Below, one piece after another: positions 1 to 5,447 of a stretch of DNA of 6,068 nucleotides. Position numbers and translations under genes: made by a program. The notes below the pieces were generated by a model. The model searched no databases. It was not told the DNA's origin and saw only the letters and a program-made list of their open reading frames with translations. Where the stretch lies: contig JALWSL010000351.1 of the NCBI GenBank assembly GCA_027080405.1, positions 1 through 6,068 of the forward strand, in the 5' to 3' direction. This DNA is from Planctomycetaceae bacterium. GTDB taxonomy: Bacteria; Planctomycetota; Planctomycetia; Planctomycetales; Planctomycetaceae. Position 1 is the stretch's first letter. Each line of letters opens with the position of its first letter.

Positions 1-2
1 TC

Positions 3-107
3 AGGGCACCCGCCGCCCCGGCCGCCCCGGCCGCGCCGCCCGAGGAGATTACCTGGCAGCGGGTTGTGTACACGATGAATAATCGCAAACTGGAAAGAAA
101 GGAGTGA
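3..107 (+). CDS. 3' end of unrecognised protein with Ala/Pro linker, partial
   Basis: The reading frame enters from the left edge and ends at UGA 105-107. It encodes an Ala-Pro repeat (APAAPAAPAAP) built on a very GC-rich 9-base DNA repeat, followed by EEITWQRVVYTMNNRKLERKE. The Ala/Pro stretch looks like a flexible linker between domains. The other two forward frames give Arg/Pro-rich nonsense across the same bases and hit stops at 76-78 and 80-82, so this frame is the coding one. The reading does not look finished at the UGA: a protein-like frame continues in the +1 register to 297 with no ordinary start codon close to the junction (see the next entry). I do not recognise the protein family and cannot give a function. 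Confidence 0.6.
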   Translation, partial: RAPAAPAAPAAPPEEITWQRVVYTMNNRKLERKE

Positions 108-297
108 GCAGCGGGTTCAAGATGCTCGAGACCACTTGTACTTTCTGGTCCAAGACTGGGAAGGGATTAGTTCGACGGGAATCATTGCCAAGAATCTACC
201 CCGAATCCAGACTCCACATTCGTTGGGCGTACCGATCAGCTTGGAGAAACTGAAGAAGATCTTCCCGGAACTGGTGGTGGAATCGGAATTCGACTGA
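108..297 (+). pseudogene. Out-of-frame continuation of the upstream gene (frameshifted or separately started)
   Basis: In the +1 frame relative to the upstream gene, codons from 106 read EQRVQDARDHLYFLVQDWEG and continue to TIIAKNLPR-like, then SLEKLKKIFPELVVESEFD, with stop TGA at 295-297. The composition is that of a real folded protein, and the other frames here are not. The frame is open from 79, but contains no ATG or GTG before the folded part. The first plausible start is TTG at 136, which lacks a good ribosome binding site. An AAAGGAG sits at 98-104, directly at the frame junction. Three readings are possible: a one-base deletion in the strain or the sequence, a +1 programmed frameshift at GAG-UGA-G, or a separate gene with an unusual start. 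A simple frameshift looks most likely. Function unknown. Confidence 0.5.
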
Positions 298-334
298 ACA
301 ACAAAAAAGACAAAGGCGGGGCTTGGAGCAATTG

Positions 335-538
335 ATGCGGCGAAGAAAAAAACGGAGTGAACCGAAACAGCAGATTTCGATACTGGTCACTCAAAGCGAC
401 TGGGTACTGATCAGGGACGAAGCAGCCAGGCACGGAATGCCTATCACGAAATTATGCCTCAATTGGTGGATGATGCCACACATTGAGAAATTACGGAGAG
501 AAAGCAAACGTCATGAAAACAACAACCATCGTCCATGA
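335..538 (+). CDS. Small ribbon-helix-helix-like DNA-binding protein (67 aa)
   Basis: The start chosen is ATG 335, which has GGAG at 325-328 with 6-base spacing. A TTG at 323 in the same frame is possible but weaker. The protein has a basic N-terminus (MRRRKKR), a short strand-like segment at residues 13-18 (QISILV), a helix around SDWVLIRDEAARHG (21-34), a turn at GMP and a second helix TKLCLNWWMMPHIEKL. Strand-helix-helix with a glycine turn is the arrangement of ribbon-helix-helix repressors and MobC-like proteins. The assignment rests on pattern only. Its last 26 bases overlap the methyltransferase gene, so the two are probably transcribed together. It shares a pattern (DW, then A at +7 and GM at +11/+12) with the 55-aa protein at 4141-4308. 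It may regulate the cassette, which is inference. Confidence 0.7.
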   Translation: MRRRKKRSEPKQQISILVTQSDWVLIRDEAARHGMPITKLCLNWWMMPHIEKLRRESKRHENNNHRP

Positions 539-1079
539 GGCGGCGAAGATCCCGGGCTGGATGACCAAAAAGGAATTGACCTGGCTGGTCGAAAAAGCAA
601 AGAGCCAATTCAAATGGTCATCGTGGGTGGAACTCGGCAGTTACTGCGGACGCAGTTTGCTGGCTGTCGGCCTGGCGTTGCCGGCCGGGGCATCACTCAT
701 TTCCGTGGATGCCAACTGGCAGAACCGGAAAGACTGCGACACCAACCTGTTCGACGTGCTGCAACGACTGGATCGGGAACGTCGGGGAGAGATCACGCTA
801 CAAGCAGTGCGTGCCACAACGGACGAGGCTTGCGGATTGTTCTACGGGAACCACTTTTCTGTCGTGTTCATCGATGCCAATCACAGCTATCAATTTTGCC
901 GAAACGACATACAGAAATGGCTCCATCTATTGGAGCGATACGGCACGATCTGCGGGCACGATTATTGCGATGCCTGGCCGGGTGTACAAAAGGCGGTCGA
1001 TGAATTATTGCCAAACCGCCAGCTAACGGAAACCATTTGGCACTGCCAATTGTCAGACCAAAGGAACAATGATCAATGA
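513..1079 (+). CDS. Class I SAM-dependent methyltransferase (Methyltransf_24-like, 188 aa)
   Basis: Transfers a methyl group from S-adenosylmethionine to an unknown acceptor, presumably in the cytoplasm. Residues 39-48 (VELGSYCGRS) are the glycine-containing SAM-binding motif I. SVDAN (64-68) ends the second strand with the acidic residue expected to bind the ribose. FIDANHSYQF (119-128) and GHDY (148-151), followed by GVQKAVDEL, are the late strands typical of the Methyltransf_24 family, where FIDG(D/N)HSY and GHDY recur. The length fits a bare Rossmann methyltransferase domain. ATG 513 is chosen although the frame is open from TTG 483: it has GGAGAG at 495-500, and the conserved fold starts well downstream. 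It overlaps the RHH-like gene by 26 bases and the next gene by ATGA (1076-1079). Such enzymes often sit beside glycosyltransferases and modify sugars. The substrate is not readable from sequence. Confidence 0.88.
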   Translation: MKTTTIVHEAAKIPGWMTKKELTWLVEKAKSQFKWSSWVELGSYCGRSLLAVGLALPAGASLISVDANWQNRKDCDTNLFDVLQRLDRERRGEITLQAVRATTDEACGLFYGNHFSVVFIDANHSYQFCRNDIQKWLHLLERYGTICGHDYCDAWPGVQKAVDELLPNRQLTETIWHCQLSDQRNNDQ

Positions 1080-2407
1080 AAATCTTCGGCGTTGGTCCCA
1101 ACAAAACCGGAACGGTCAGCATCGCGGAAGCGTGCCAGCGTCTTGGCTTGCGAGTCCTGCATGATCGAAAGAAAGGCGAACGGATTTGCGAGGCCCTGAA
1201 AGTCCAGGCGAACGAATCGAAACTGCTCGATCCGGTGATTGATGAGCTGGATAACTACGACGTCTTTCTCGATGGCCCTTATTACGAAGTGATCAGCGAG
1301 ATCAAGAATTGTGTTGACGATCCTCGTTTCATTTGCCTATTCCGCAACATTGATGATTGGGTAAATTCCCGGATTGTGCACTGCTTGCATAATCGCGTCA
1401 TGGGCTCCGGAAAATGGATAGAGATTGATACTCTCACCTGGGTAGAAGAGTACAAAGAAATCAACAAGACTGTTTTTGGTCAACTGGGGCATGGAAATCA
1501 TGCTATCTACATGAATGTGGCAGCTGGCGATGGCTGGGATAAGCTATGTAGCCTGATCGGCTGTGACGTGCCGGATTCGCCCTTCCCGTGTTATCACACC
1601 ACCCCCGAAAAACTGTTGCAGATTCACTCGAAGAAATCTCGCAGGCGACCGCTCAGAAGGGCTCCCATTATTCTCGGGGTGCGTTCAATGAGTGATTGGC
1701 AAGTCGGTCAGAATCTCTTGACGTCTCCCTGGGGCGATGGATGGGAAAAACGTCTGCAATGGTGGGACGAGGTTTTCTCGATGCCCTACCATACCTATCG
1801 TTTCAACCTGCAAAAAATCGCCAAGGAAAACTGGTCTCGCATCGAGGGTCTTGACTCGATCGTTTCCATCAGAAGTTGGCAGCCGGAGCTTTTTCACGAT
1901 GCGATTATTGTCCCGATCGATGATGACGATTGGTTAGCCCCACAGATTTGTCATGTGATCAGAAATCAAATCCAGCCAGACACAACGGCGATTAGTTGGC
2001 AAGCTGACCGCATTGAATGCCCGCATTGCTATGCAATAAATACTTGCGGAGACGCCAACTTCTACATCACCAACGGCTATGCACTGACACCAAACTATCG
2101 TGACGCAGTTGGTGACGAACAATTCAAGGATTCCCTGTTGTGGCATGTGCACGCTGCTGATCATGCGAAAGAGCACAGCAGGCACCTTGCTTCAGTGCTG
2201 GGAGCCGCTCCTCGAACGTGGGCGTCTGTTACCACGCTGGGGCAATTCAACTCAGCAAAAGAGCTTGCTGATGCGGCGGTAAAGGCAAAATCGTGGCATC
2301 GAAAAAAGTTCAATGAATTTGGTGATGATTACCGTGAAGAATTCATCGCTCTTTGGATGCTGAATCAGAAACTATTGAAGGGAATCCGGGCATGCTGGCT
2401 GTCGTGA
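1076..2407 (+). CDS. Two-domain protein: Sulfotransfer_4-like domain fused to a GT-A-like glycosyltransferase domain (443 aa)
   Basis: Residues 1-175 resemble the Sulfotransfer_4 family. The N-terminus FGVGPNKTGTVS (4-15) is the loop that binds the 5'-phosphosulfate of PAPS. RFICLFRNIDDWVNS (84-98) matches the 3'-phosphate-binding strand and helix. GDGWDKLCSLIGCDVPDSPFP (151-171) is the family's usual C-terminal signature. A basic linker (SKKSRRRPLRR, 185-195) follows. Residues 198-440 form a second domain with VPIDDDDWLAPQ (279-290), a DxD-type metal and nucleotide-sugar motif seen in GT-A enzymes. IILGVRSMSDWQ (198-209) would be its first strand. The likely roles are sulfate transfer and glycosyl transfer on a shared product, which is inference. 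The start ATG 1076 overlaps the previous stop and has AAGGA at 1061-1065. An internal ATG at 1688 could start the second domain separately. The last 16 bases overlap the next gene. Confidence 0.82.
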   Translation: MKIFGVGPNKTGTVSIAEACQRLGLRVLHDRKKGERICEALKVQANESKLLDPVIDELDNYDVFLDGPYYEVISEIKNCVDDPRFICLFRNIDDWVNSRIVHCLHNRVMGSGKWIEIDTLTWVEEYKEINKTVFGQLGHGNHAIYMNVAAGDGWDKLCSLIGCDVPDSPFPCYHTTPEKLLQIHSKKSRRRPLRRAPIILGVRSMSDWQVGQNLLTSPWGDGWEKRLQWWDEVFSMPYHTYRFNLQKIAKENWSRIEGLDSIVSIRSWQPELFHDAIIVPIDDDDWLAPQICHVIRNQIQPDTTAISWQADRIECPHCYAINTCGDANFYITNGYALTPNYRDAVGDEQFKDSLLWHVHAADHAKEHSRHLASVLGAAPRTWASVTTLGQFNSAKELADAAVKAKSWHRKKFNEFGDDYREEFIALWMLNQKLLKGIRACWLS

Positions 2408-3252
2408 CATGTTTTTTTAATCCATGTGGATTAACACAACAGATTGAAAATTATTATCGATTCGCCGATGCAATTGCTCCGGTTCCCCTTTATACCGTCG
2501 AGATGTCATTTTCTGGCCAGTTTTCCATCCACAATTCATTCAAAGTGAATGGCTGTCAGAAAACTCAATTGCTGTGGCAGAAAGAACGCTTGATGAATCT
2601 AGGAATACGGCGATTGCCGAGACGGTATAACAATGTCGCCTGGATTGATTGTGATGTGCTGTTTACGAATCCATCCTGGTACGAGGAAACGGAAAAGCTG
2701 TTGGAGTCCTGTTCTGTGGTGCAAATGTTCCAGAAATGTCATTGGCTCGATCGGAATGGCTCGATAGAAAAATCACGCCCCTCATCAGCCAGTATCGGGA
2801 GCTACCTCGTAGCCGGTGCGGATCAGTCCCACCCCGGTTTCGCCTGGGCGGCTAGGCGATCACAAATTGAGCAATGGGGTGGCTTGTTCGATCGGGACAT
2901 CACAGGCAGCGGTGATGCCTGGATGACACACGCTTTTTTCCAGGAGTATGAAACGTCGATGACGAAATCAGCTTCCCCGATGCTACGGCATGCAGCCTTG
3001 AAATGGTGTGCCCAGGCCGATCATTCACTCGGAGGTAAAGTTGCTGCCGTGCCCGGTGATGTCTTACATCTGTTCCACGGACCGCTTGCTGAACGTGGTT
3101 ACTGGGATCGCTTTCTGATCCAACAGCAGCACAATTACGATCCCGGATCAGACATCAAAATCGCTGGTAATGGTGCCTGGCAATGGAACTCCATCAAAGA
3201 AGACTTCCAGCGTGACGTAGCGAGCCGCTTCGGACCACTTAATGCCGGTTAG
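2392..3252 (+). CDS. GT-A-like glycosyltransferase (286 aa)
   Basis: The start is ATG 2392, with AAGGGA at 2378-2383. The frame is open from TTG 2353, but that start has no such site and the fold begins with MLAVVTCFFNP, a first Rossmann-like strand. NVAWIDCDVLFTNP (81-94) carries the DxD motif (D86, D88) that holds the metal and sugar nucleotide. HPGFAWAARRSQIEQWGG (147-164) followed by DITGSGDAWM (169-178) resembles the acceptor-side segment with a conserved acidic residue. VLHLFHGPLAERGYWDR (224-240) matches the HLxHG...RxYxxR motif found in a class of small glycosyltransferases in phage and environmental genomes. No signal peptide or membrane segment is visible, so it should act in the cytoplasm. 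It overlaps the preceding fusion gene by 16 bases. Donor and acceptor sugars are unknown. Confidence 0.8.
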   Translation: MLAVVTCFFNPCGLTQQIENYYRFADAIAPVPLYTVEMSFSGQFSIHNSFKVNGCQKTQLLWQKERLMNLGIRRLPRRYNNVAWIDCDVLFTNPSWYEETEKLLESCSVVQMFQKCHWLDRNGSIEKSRPSSASIGSYLVAGADQSHPGFAWAARRSQIEQWGGLFDRDITGSGDAWMTHAFFQEYETSMTKSASPMLRHAALKWCAQADHSLGGKVAAVPGDVLHLFHGPLAERGYWDRFLIQQQHNYDPGSDIKIAGNGAWQWNSIKEDFQRDVASRFGPLNAG

Positions 3253-3292
3253 TAGCTCAATAATTCTTCGTTCGCTGATAGAAGGGGAAGTG

Positions 3293-4057
3293 ATGGCTGC
3301 GAAAACTGATGAGTATATGCCGTGGATTGTGGTTGATCAGAATGGGCTTTTTGTCGTGGTACGAGATTCGTTTTGCTCACCCTATGGTCCACGAATCTGG
3401 CATCGCTTTGATACTGGGGTTCCGGCAAAATTCCATGATGTACGCGATGCCTGGGAAGTGGCCCATCGTCTCAATGCAGAACTCTATCAGGGGTTAGATA
3501 CCCTGAAGCGAAACCGGAATAACTGGATCCAGACTTACACTGGCGAAAAGTTTTACCCAACTGATCCCGATTCTGAAGAAGTTTGCATTTTTGATATTGC
3601 TCACGCACTCTCAAATACGTGTCGGTTCGGTGGGCATTGCGAAATATTCTACTCAGTCGCGCAGCATTGCGTGCTGGGATCGTACCATTGTGATGATGCT
3701 CTTTGGTTCCTGCTGCATGATGCGGCTGAAGCGTACCTGGTTGATTTGCCCAGGCCGATTAAAAAATGTTTTCCGGTTTTCGAGGAACTCGAAAAAAAAA
3801 TTCTGGAAGCGATCGCAGAGAAGTTCAACCTGGACTATCCGTTTTCCGATAGTGTGCACGTGACCGATAATCGAATGTTGCAAACCGAAAGAAAATATCT
3901 TCTCGGCCCGCCTCCAGCCTTGTGGAAATCAGAGGACGATTTCCTGGCGTATGACATCGAAATTGAGCGTTGGACTCCCGCTTATGCCGAGCGGCGGTTC
4001 CTGGAACGATTTGGTGAGTTGACGGGACAAACTCGAAAAGAGTCAAAAACAGCGTAA
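3293..4057 (+). CDS. HD-domain phosphohydrolase (YfbR/5'-nucleotidase-like) with extra N-terminal domain (254 aa)
   Basis: Predicted metal-dependent phosphohydrolase, probably acting on nucleotides. The HD fold covers about residues 85-215. The expected metal ligands are H125 (SVAQH), the HD pair H142-D143 in FLLHDAAEAYLVDLPRPIK, and D192 in VTDNRML. The segment EEVCIFDIAHALSNTCRFGG (95-114) before the first ligand is typical of YfbR-like and phage-encoded HD proteins. Residues 1-75 form an added N-terminal segment (PWIVVDQNGLFVVV, then RIWHRFD and DVRDAWEVAHRLNAEL) that is not part of the HD fold; its role is unknown. The start ATG 3293 has AAGGGG at 3282-3287. ATG 3242 is in the same frame and overlaps the glycosyltransferase stop, but has no good site. 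Phages use such enzymes to adjust nucleotide pools; here the substrate is inferred only from the family. Confidence 0.88.
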   Translation: MAAKTDEYMPWIVVDQNGLFVVVRDSFCSPYGPRIWHRFDTGVPAKFHDVRDAWEVAHRLNAELYQGLDTLKRNRNNWIQTYTGEKFYPTDPDSEEVCIFDIAHALSNTCRFGGHCEIFYSVAQHCVLGSYHCDDALWFLLHDAAEAYLVDLPRPIKKCFPVFEELEKKILEAIAEKFNLDYPFSDSVHVTDNRMLQTERKYLLGPPPALWKSEDDFLAYDIEIERWTPAYAERRFLERFGELTGQTRKESKTA

Positions 4058-4140
4058 AAGCAGCACTTTTTTCCTTACGAAACTGCCGTTTTCAGCCTGC
4101 AAGTGACGTTTGAGATGGAGGATTGGTCACTTCGTGAGTG
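4058..4140. other. Convergent intergenic gap with a 7-bp inverted repeat
   Basis: This gap separates the plus-strand HD gene stop from the stop of the minus-strand RHH-like gene. It holds a perfect inverted repeat, AAGTGAC (4101-4107) and GTCACTT (4126-4132), with an 18-base loop, and a T-run at 4067-4072 just after the HD stop. Neither the T-run with its weak AAAAG/CTTTT stem nor the inverted repeat followed by no T-run makes a convincing rho-independent terminator. I see no gene in it. Confidence 0.4.
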
Positions 4141-4308
4141 TTATTTTGCCGATTTATTGCATACTTGCCGAATCCATTCGGCACGTGTCATACCGGCTTT
4201 TCTGGCTGCTAATGCCCATCGTTTCCAGTCCTCGTCAGATACCTGAAGTGATCTTCTCTGCCCAATTGCCGGGCGGCCAATACTCTTTTTTTCGGATTTC
4301 TTTTTCAT
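4141..4308 (-). CDS. Small RHH-like regulator or antitoxin candidate (55 aa)
   Basis: This short minus-strand frame starts at ATG 4308-4306 and stops at TAA 4143-4141. The protein begins MKKKSEKKS, then IGRPAIGQRRSLQVS, then a strand-helix-helix segment (DEDWKRWALAARKAGM, TRAEWIRQVC). The basic tail with GRP is a common minor-groove-binding tail in plasmid and phage regulators, and the rest fits a ribbon-helix-helix fold. AAGGGA lies about 10 bases before the start, inside the left arm of the palindrome at 4309-4350, so a bound protein could block both transcription and translation. A good sigma-70-type promoter (TTGACG, 17 bases, TATTAT) lies at 4375-4347. It is transcribed divergently from the HicA-like gene, as expected for a regulator that controls both genes. 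An antitoxin role is inference. Confidence 0.72.
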   Translation of the reverse strand: MKKKSEKKSIGRPAIGQRRSLQVSDEDWKRWALAARKAGMTRAEWIRQVCNKSAK

Positions 4309-4350
4309 TTATCGGATATCCCTTATTGACTATTAACGGATATCCGATAA
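4309..4350. promoter_or_regulatory. Perfect 13-bp inverted repeat, probable operator
   Basis: TTATCGGATATCC (4309-4321) and its exact reverse complement GGATATCCGATAA (4338-4350) flank a 16-base AT-rich spacer. Each arm contains its own 8-bp palindrome, GGATATCC. It sits between divergent genes, next to the RHH-like gene start, and overlaps promoter elements on both strands. This is the usual layout of an autoregulatory operator bound by two dimers. The binding protein is inferred to be the 55-aa RHH-like product. Confidence 0.75.
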
Positions 4351-4354
4351 TATA
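4326..4354 (+). promoter_or_regulatory. Possible sigma-70-type promoter for the HicA-like gene
   Basis: TTGACT (4326-4331) lies between the operator arms, 17 bases before AATATA (4349-4354). The -35 is good and the -10 is weak; GATAAT (4346-4351) is a better -10 but would pair with a poor -35 at 4323. The leader to ATG 4394 would be about 35 bases. Overlap with the operator implies co-regulation with the divergent gene. Confidence 0.4.
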
Positions 4355-4375
4355 TGCAAATAACAAGGGCGTCAA
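4347..4375 (-). promoter_or_regulatory. Sigma-70-type promoter for the 55-aa RHH-like gene
   Basis: On the minus strand, TTGACG (4375-4370) and TATTAT (4352-4347) are separated by exactly 17 bases. Both boxes match the consensus at five of six positions. The expected start falls at about 4340, inside the right arm of the operator, so operator binding would shut this promoter. Confidence 0.6.
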
Positions 4376-4393
4376 CCAGCAAAGAGGAAAACA

Positions 4394-4615
4394 ATGGCAA
4401 AATATCACCCCAACAAAGAAATCAGCCGGGCAATCGAGTATGCTTTGGAACGTGGGTGGCGTTTTGTAAAAAGTAAAAAAGGACATGCTTTCGGTCAAAT
4501 TTTCTGCTCTTTCGGGCAACGTGGTGGTTGCCGAAAGTCGATTTGGAGTACACCGGCGAATCCAACAAAACATGCAATGGAAATTCGTCAAGTCGTTAAT
4601 CAATGCCAACACTGA
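4394..4615 (+). CDS. HicA-like protein, candidate mRNA-interferase toxin (73 aa)
   Basis: The small basic protein begins MAKYHPNKEISRAIEYALERGWRF, then VKSKKGHAFGQIFC, and ends with SIWSTPANPTKHAMEIRQVV. The order helix, GW(R), a turn with GH, a strand, a Ser/Thr-Pro turn and a final helix matches the double-stranded-RNA-binding-like fold of HicA toxins, where the histidine after the glycine (here H31) is catalytic. The family is diverse, and many such proteins near regulators are uncharacterised, so RNase activity is inferred. GAGG (4384-4387) sits 6 bases before ATG 4394. The next gene starts 17 bases after this stop, or overlaps it if ATG 4603 is used, as in a toxin-antitoxin pair. The Cys pair around CSFGQRGGC (38-46) is a small insert relative to minimal HicA. 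Confidence 0.68.
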   Translation: MAKYHPNKEISRAIEYALERGWRFVKSKKGHAFGQIFCSFGQRGGCRKSIWSTPANPTKHAMEIRQVVNQCQH

Positions 4616-4632
4616 AACATGGGGCTTGCACA

Positions 4633-4941
4633 ATGGATAAGTTTAGTCTTCTCGCAATTGATCCGAACTTTAATCCCGATAATTACACTTCTGACCTTGA
4701 AGACGAAGTGATCCGACTTTTCACACAGTCAGCCGAGCTTGCGTTTTTGAATGGGAAACTCCAGCTTGGAATCGAAGTTGGTGGCATTGACGAACTGGGT
4801 AGGATTGGTGAAAAGTTGTTGTCTTTTTCTCATGCTGATTTTTCAGAAGTGTTGTTTCTCGAAAAAAACGGCAACATCATTGATCGATTTACACTCTCTG
4901 CGATTGCACAGTTTCCAAGATTACGAAGCCTGGTGGGATAA
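4633..4941 (+). CDS. Unrecognised acidic protein downstream of HicA-like gene (102 aa)
   Basis: I do not recognise this family. The protein (MDKFSLLAIDPNF...) is rich in acidic residues, with a helix-like segment around DLEDEVIRLFTQSAELAF (21-38), a GKLQLGIEVGGIDELGRIGEKLL segment (41-63), and a final NIIDRFTLSAIAQFPRL (81-97). No membrane segment or known motif is visible. It does not look like the usual HicB antitoxin, which carries a partial RNase-H fold and a DNA-binding tail. The start ATG 4633 is preferred; ATG 4603 is in the same frame and would overlap the HicA-like stop, and neither has a strong ribosome binding site. Its position directly after the HicA-like gene suggests an antitoxin or partner, which is inference. 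Its 3' end overlaps the minus-strand winged-helix gene by 21 bases. Confidence 0.72.
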   Translation: MDKFSLLAIDPNFNPDNYTSDLEDEVIRLFTQSAELAFLNGKLQLGIEVGGIDELGRIGEKLLSFSHADFSEVLFLEKNGNIIDRFTLSAIAQFPRLRSLVG

Positions 4942-5136
4942 ATAGTCCCTTCCCTGCTCGCTCACATCGTGCAGCTGATCGAGGCGATTCACCAAACCAA
5001 CAGAACGCAAGCGATAAACCGCTTTGCGGATCGCCTTTCGGTGTTGGCGGCAATGCTTTTGAATGCCGTCGTAGTCAGCCGGTCCGATCGCTCGCAGGAC
5101 TTGCAGGACGTGCGTTTGGAATCGGGTCAGTTTCAT
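4921..5136 (-). CDS. Winged-helix-like DNA-binding protein (71 aa)
   Basis: Residues 1-48 form helix-turn-helix-like segments: MKLTRFQTHVLQVLRAIGPADY, then DGIQKHCRQHRKAIRKAVYRLRSVGLV. RLDQLHDVSEQGRDYL (51-66) reads as a wing and a final helix. The layout of a DUF-type winged helix, with VNR...DVSEQGRDYL at the end, is recognisable, but I cannot assign a family. The start ATG 5136 has GGGGA about 4 bases before it and overlaps the preceding stop by ATGA, so it is translationally coupled to the gene at 5133-5423. It ends convergently with the 102-aa gene, overlapping it by 21 bases. The likely role is local transcription control. Confidence 0.72.
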   Translation of the reverse strand: MKLTRFQTHVLQVLRAIGPADYDGIQKHCRQHRKAIRKAVYRLRSVGLVNRLDQLHDVSEQGRDYLSHQAS

Positions 5137-5423
5137 TTGATCCCCTGCTCTCCCGGGTCGAGATTGTAACCCTTTTTCCGGGCAAATTCAGCCAGGCTGG
5201 CTCGTGCTCTTTTAATGGATCGGGTGATATTGGATCGGTTCGATTCCATCGCACGGGAAATGTCTGCTTTCCCCCAACCGTTTCCCAGTAATTGCAAAAT
5301 CGCCAGTTGCCGCAGGCGGTGCCGGTTATTACCGGCCCATTCGTTGTAGATCTCAAACACAAAGCGTGCTTGATCGCGTGGCAACTGCACGGCCTCTCCG
5401 TCGAAGTCAGTGATTGACATCAT
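5133..5423 (-). CDS. Small sigma-region-4-like HTH protein (96 aa)
   Basis: The protein starts MMSITDF. ATG 5423 is chosen because GGGAG lies 11 bases before it; the frame is open to 5492 but the extra residues look non-coding. Residues 33-70 (RHRLRQLAILQLLGNGW, then GKADISRAMESNRSNITRSIKRAR) form a helix-turn-helix of the sigma-70 region 4 or FixJ/LuxR type: an acting helix, ISRAMESNRSNI turn and recognition helix, then NITRSIKRARASLAEFARKKGY. No region 2 is present, so it is not a complete sigma factor. It may be an anti-repressor, activator or autoregulator. It is the first gene of a two-gene minus-strand operon. Confidence 0.7.
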   Translation of the reverse strand: MMSITDFDGEAVQLPRDQARFVFEIYNEWAGNNRHRLRQLAILQLLGNGWGKADISRAMESNRSNITRSIKRARASLAEFARKKGYNLDPGEQGIK

Positions 5424-5447
5424 GTCGGATGATTCTCCCAGGAGGAT

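Noticed and set aside
104..253. GTG-started plus frame of about 49 codons at the AGGAG site
   Set aside because: Its GTG overlaps the would-be binding site, and its composition is not protein-like, unlike the +1 frame on the same bases.
614..1122. Alternate frames across the methyltransferase gene
   Set aside because: The plus frames at 614-1003 and 709-1026 and the minus frame at 868-1122 have no motifs, while the 513-1079 frame carries a full SAM-methyltransferase signature.
4056..4072. AAAAG...CTTTTTT as a terminator after the HD gene
   Set aside because: The stem is five A/T-dominated base pairs with no GC core, too weak for a rho-independent terminator.
4166..4183. TGCCGAAT-CC-ATTCGGCA palindrome (8-bp arms, 2-base centre)
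   Set aside because: It lies inside the coding part of the 55-aa gene (residues around AEWI), so a chance coding palindrome is the simpler reading.
4110..4469. Plus-strand open frame of 119 codons
   Set aside because: It crosses the minus-strand RHH-like gene, the promoters and the operator and enters the HicA-like gene in another frame, so it is not a gene.
4235..4633. Minus-strand open frame of 132 codons
   Set aside because: It covers the operator and runs against the HicA-like gene. Its translation is Cys-, Phe- and Pro-rich without domain features, and the 55-aa frame on the same strand is the better coding call.
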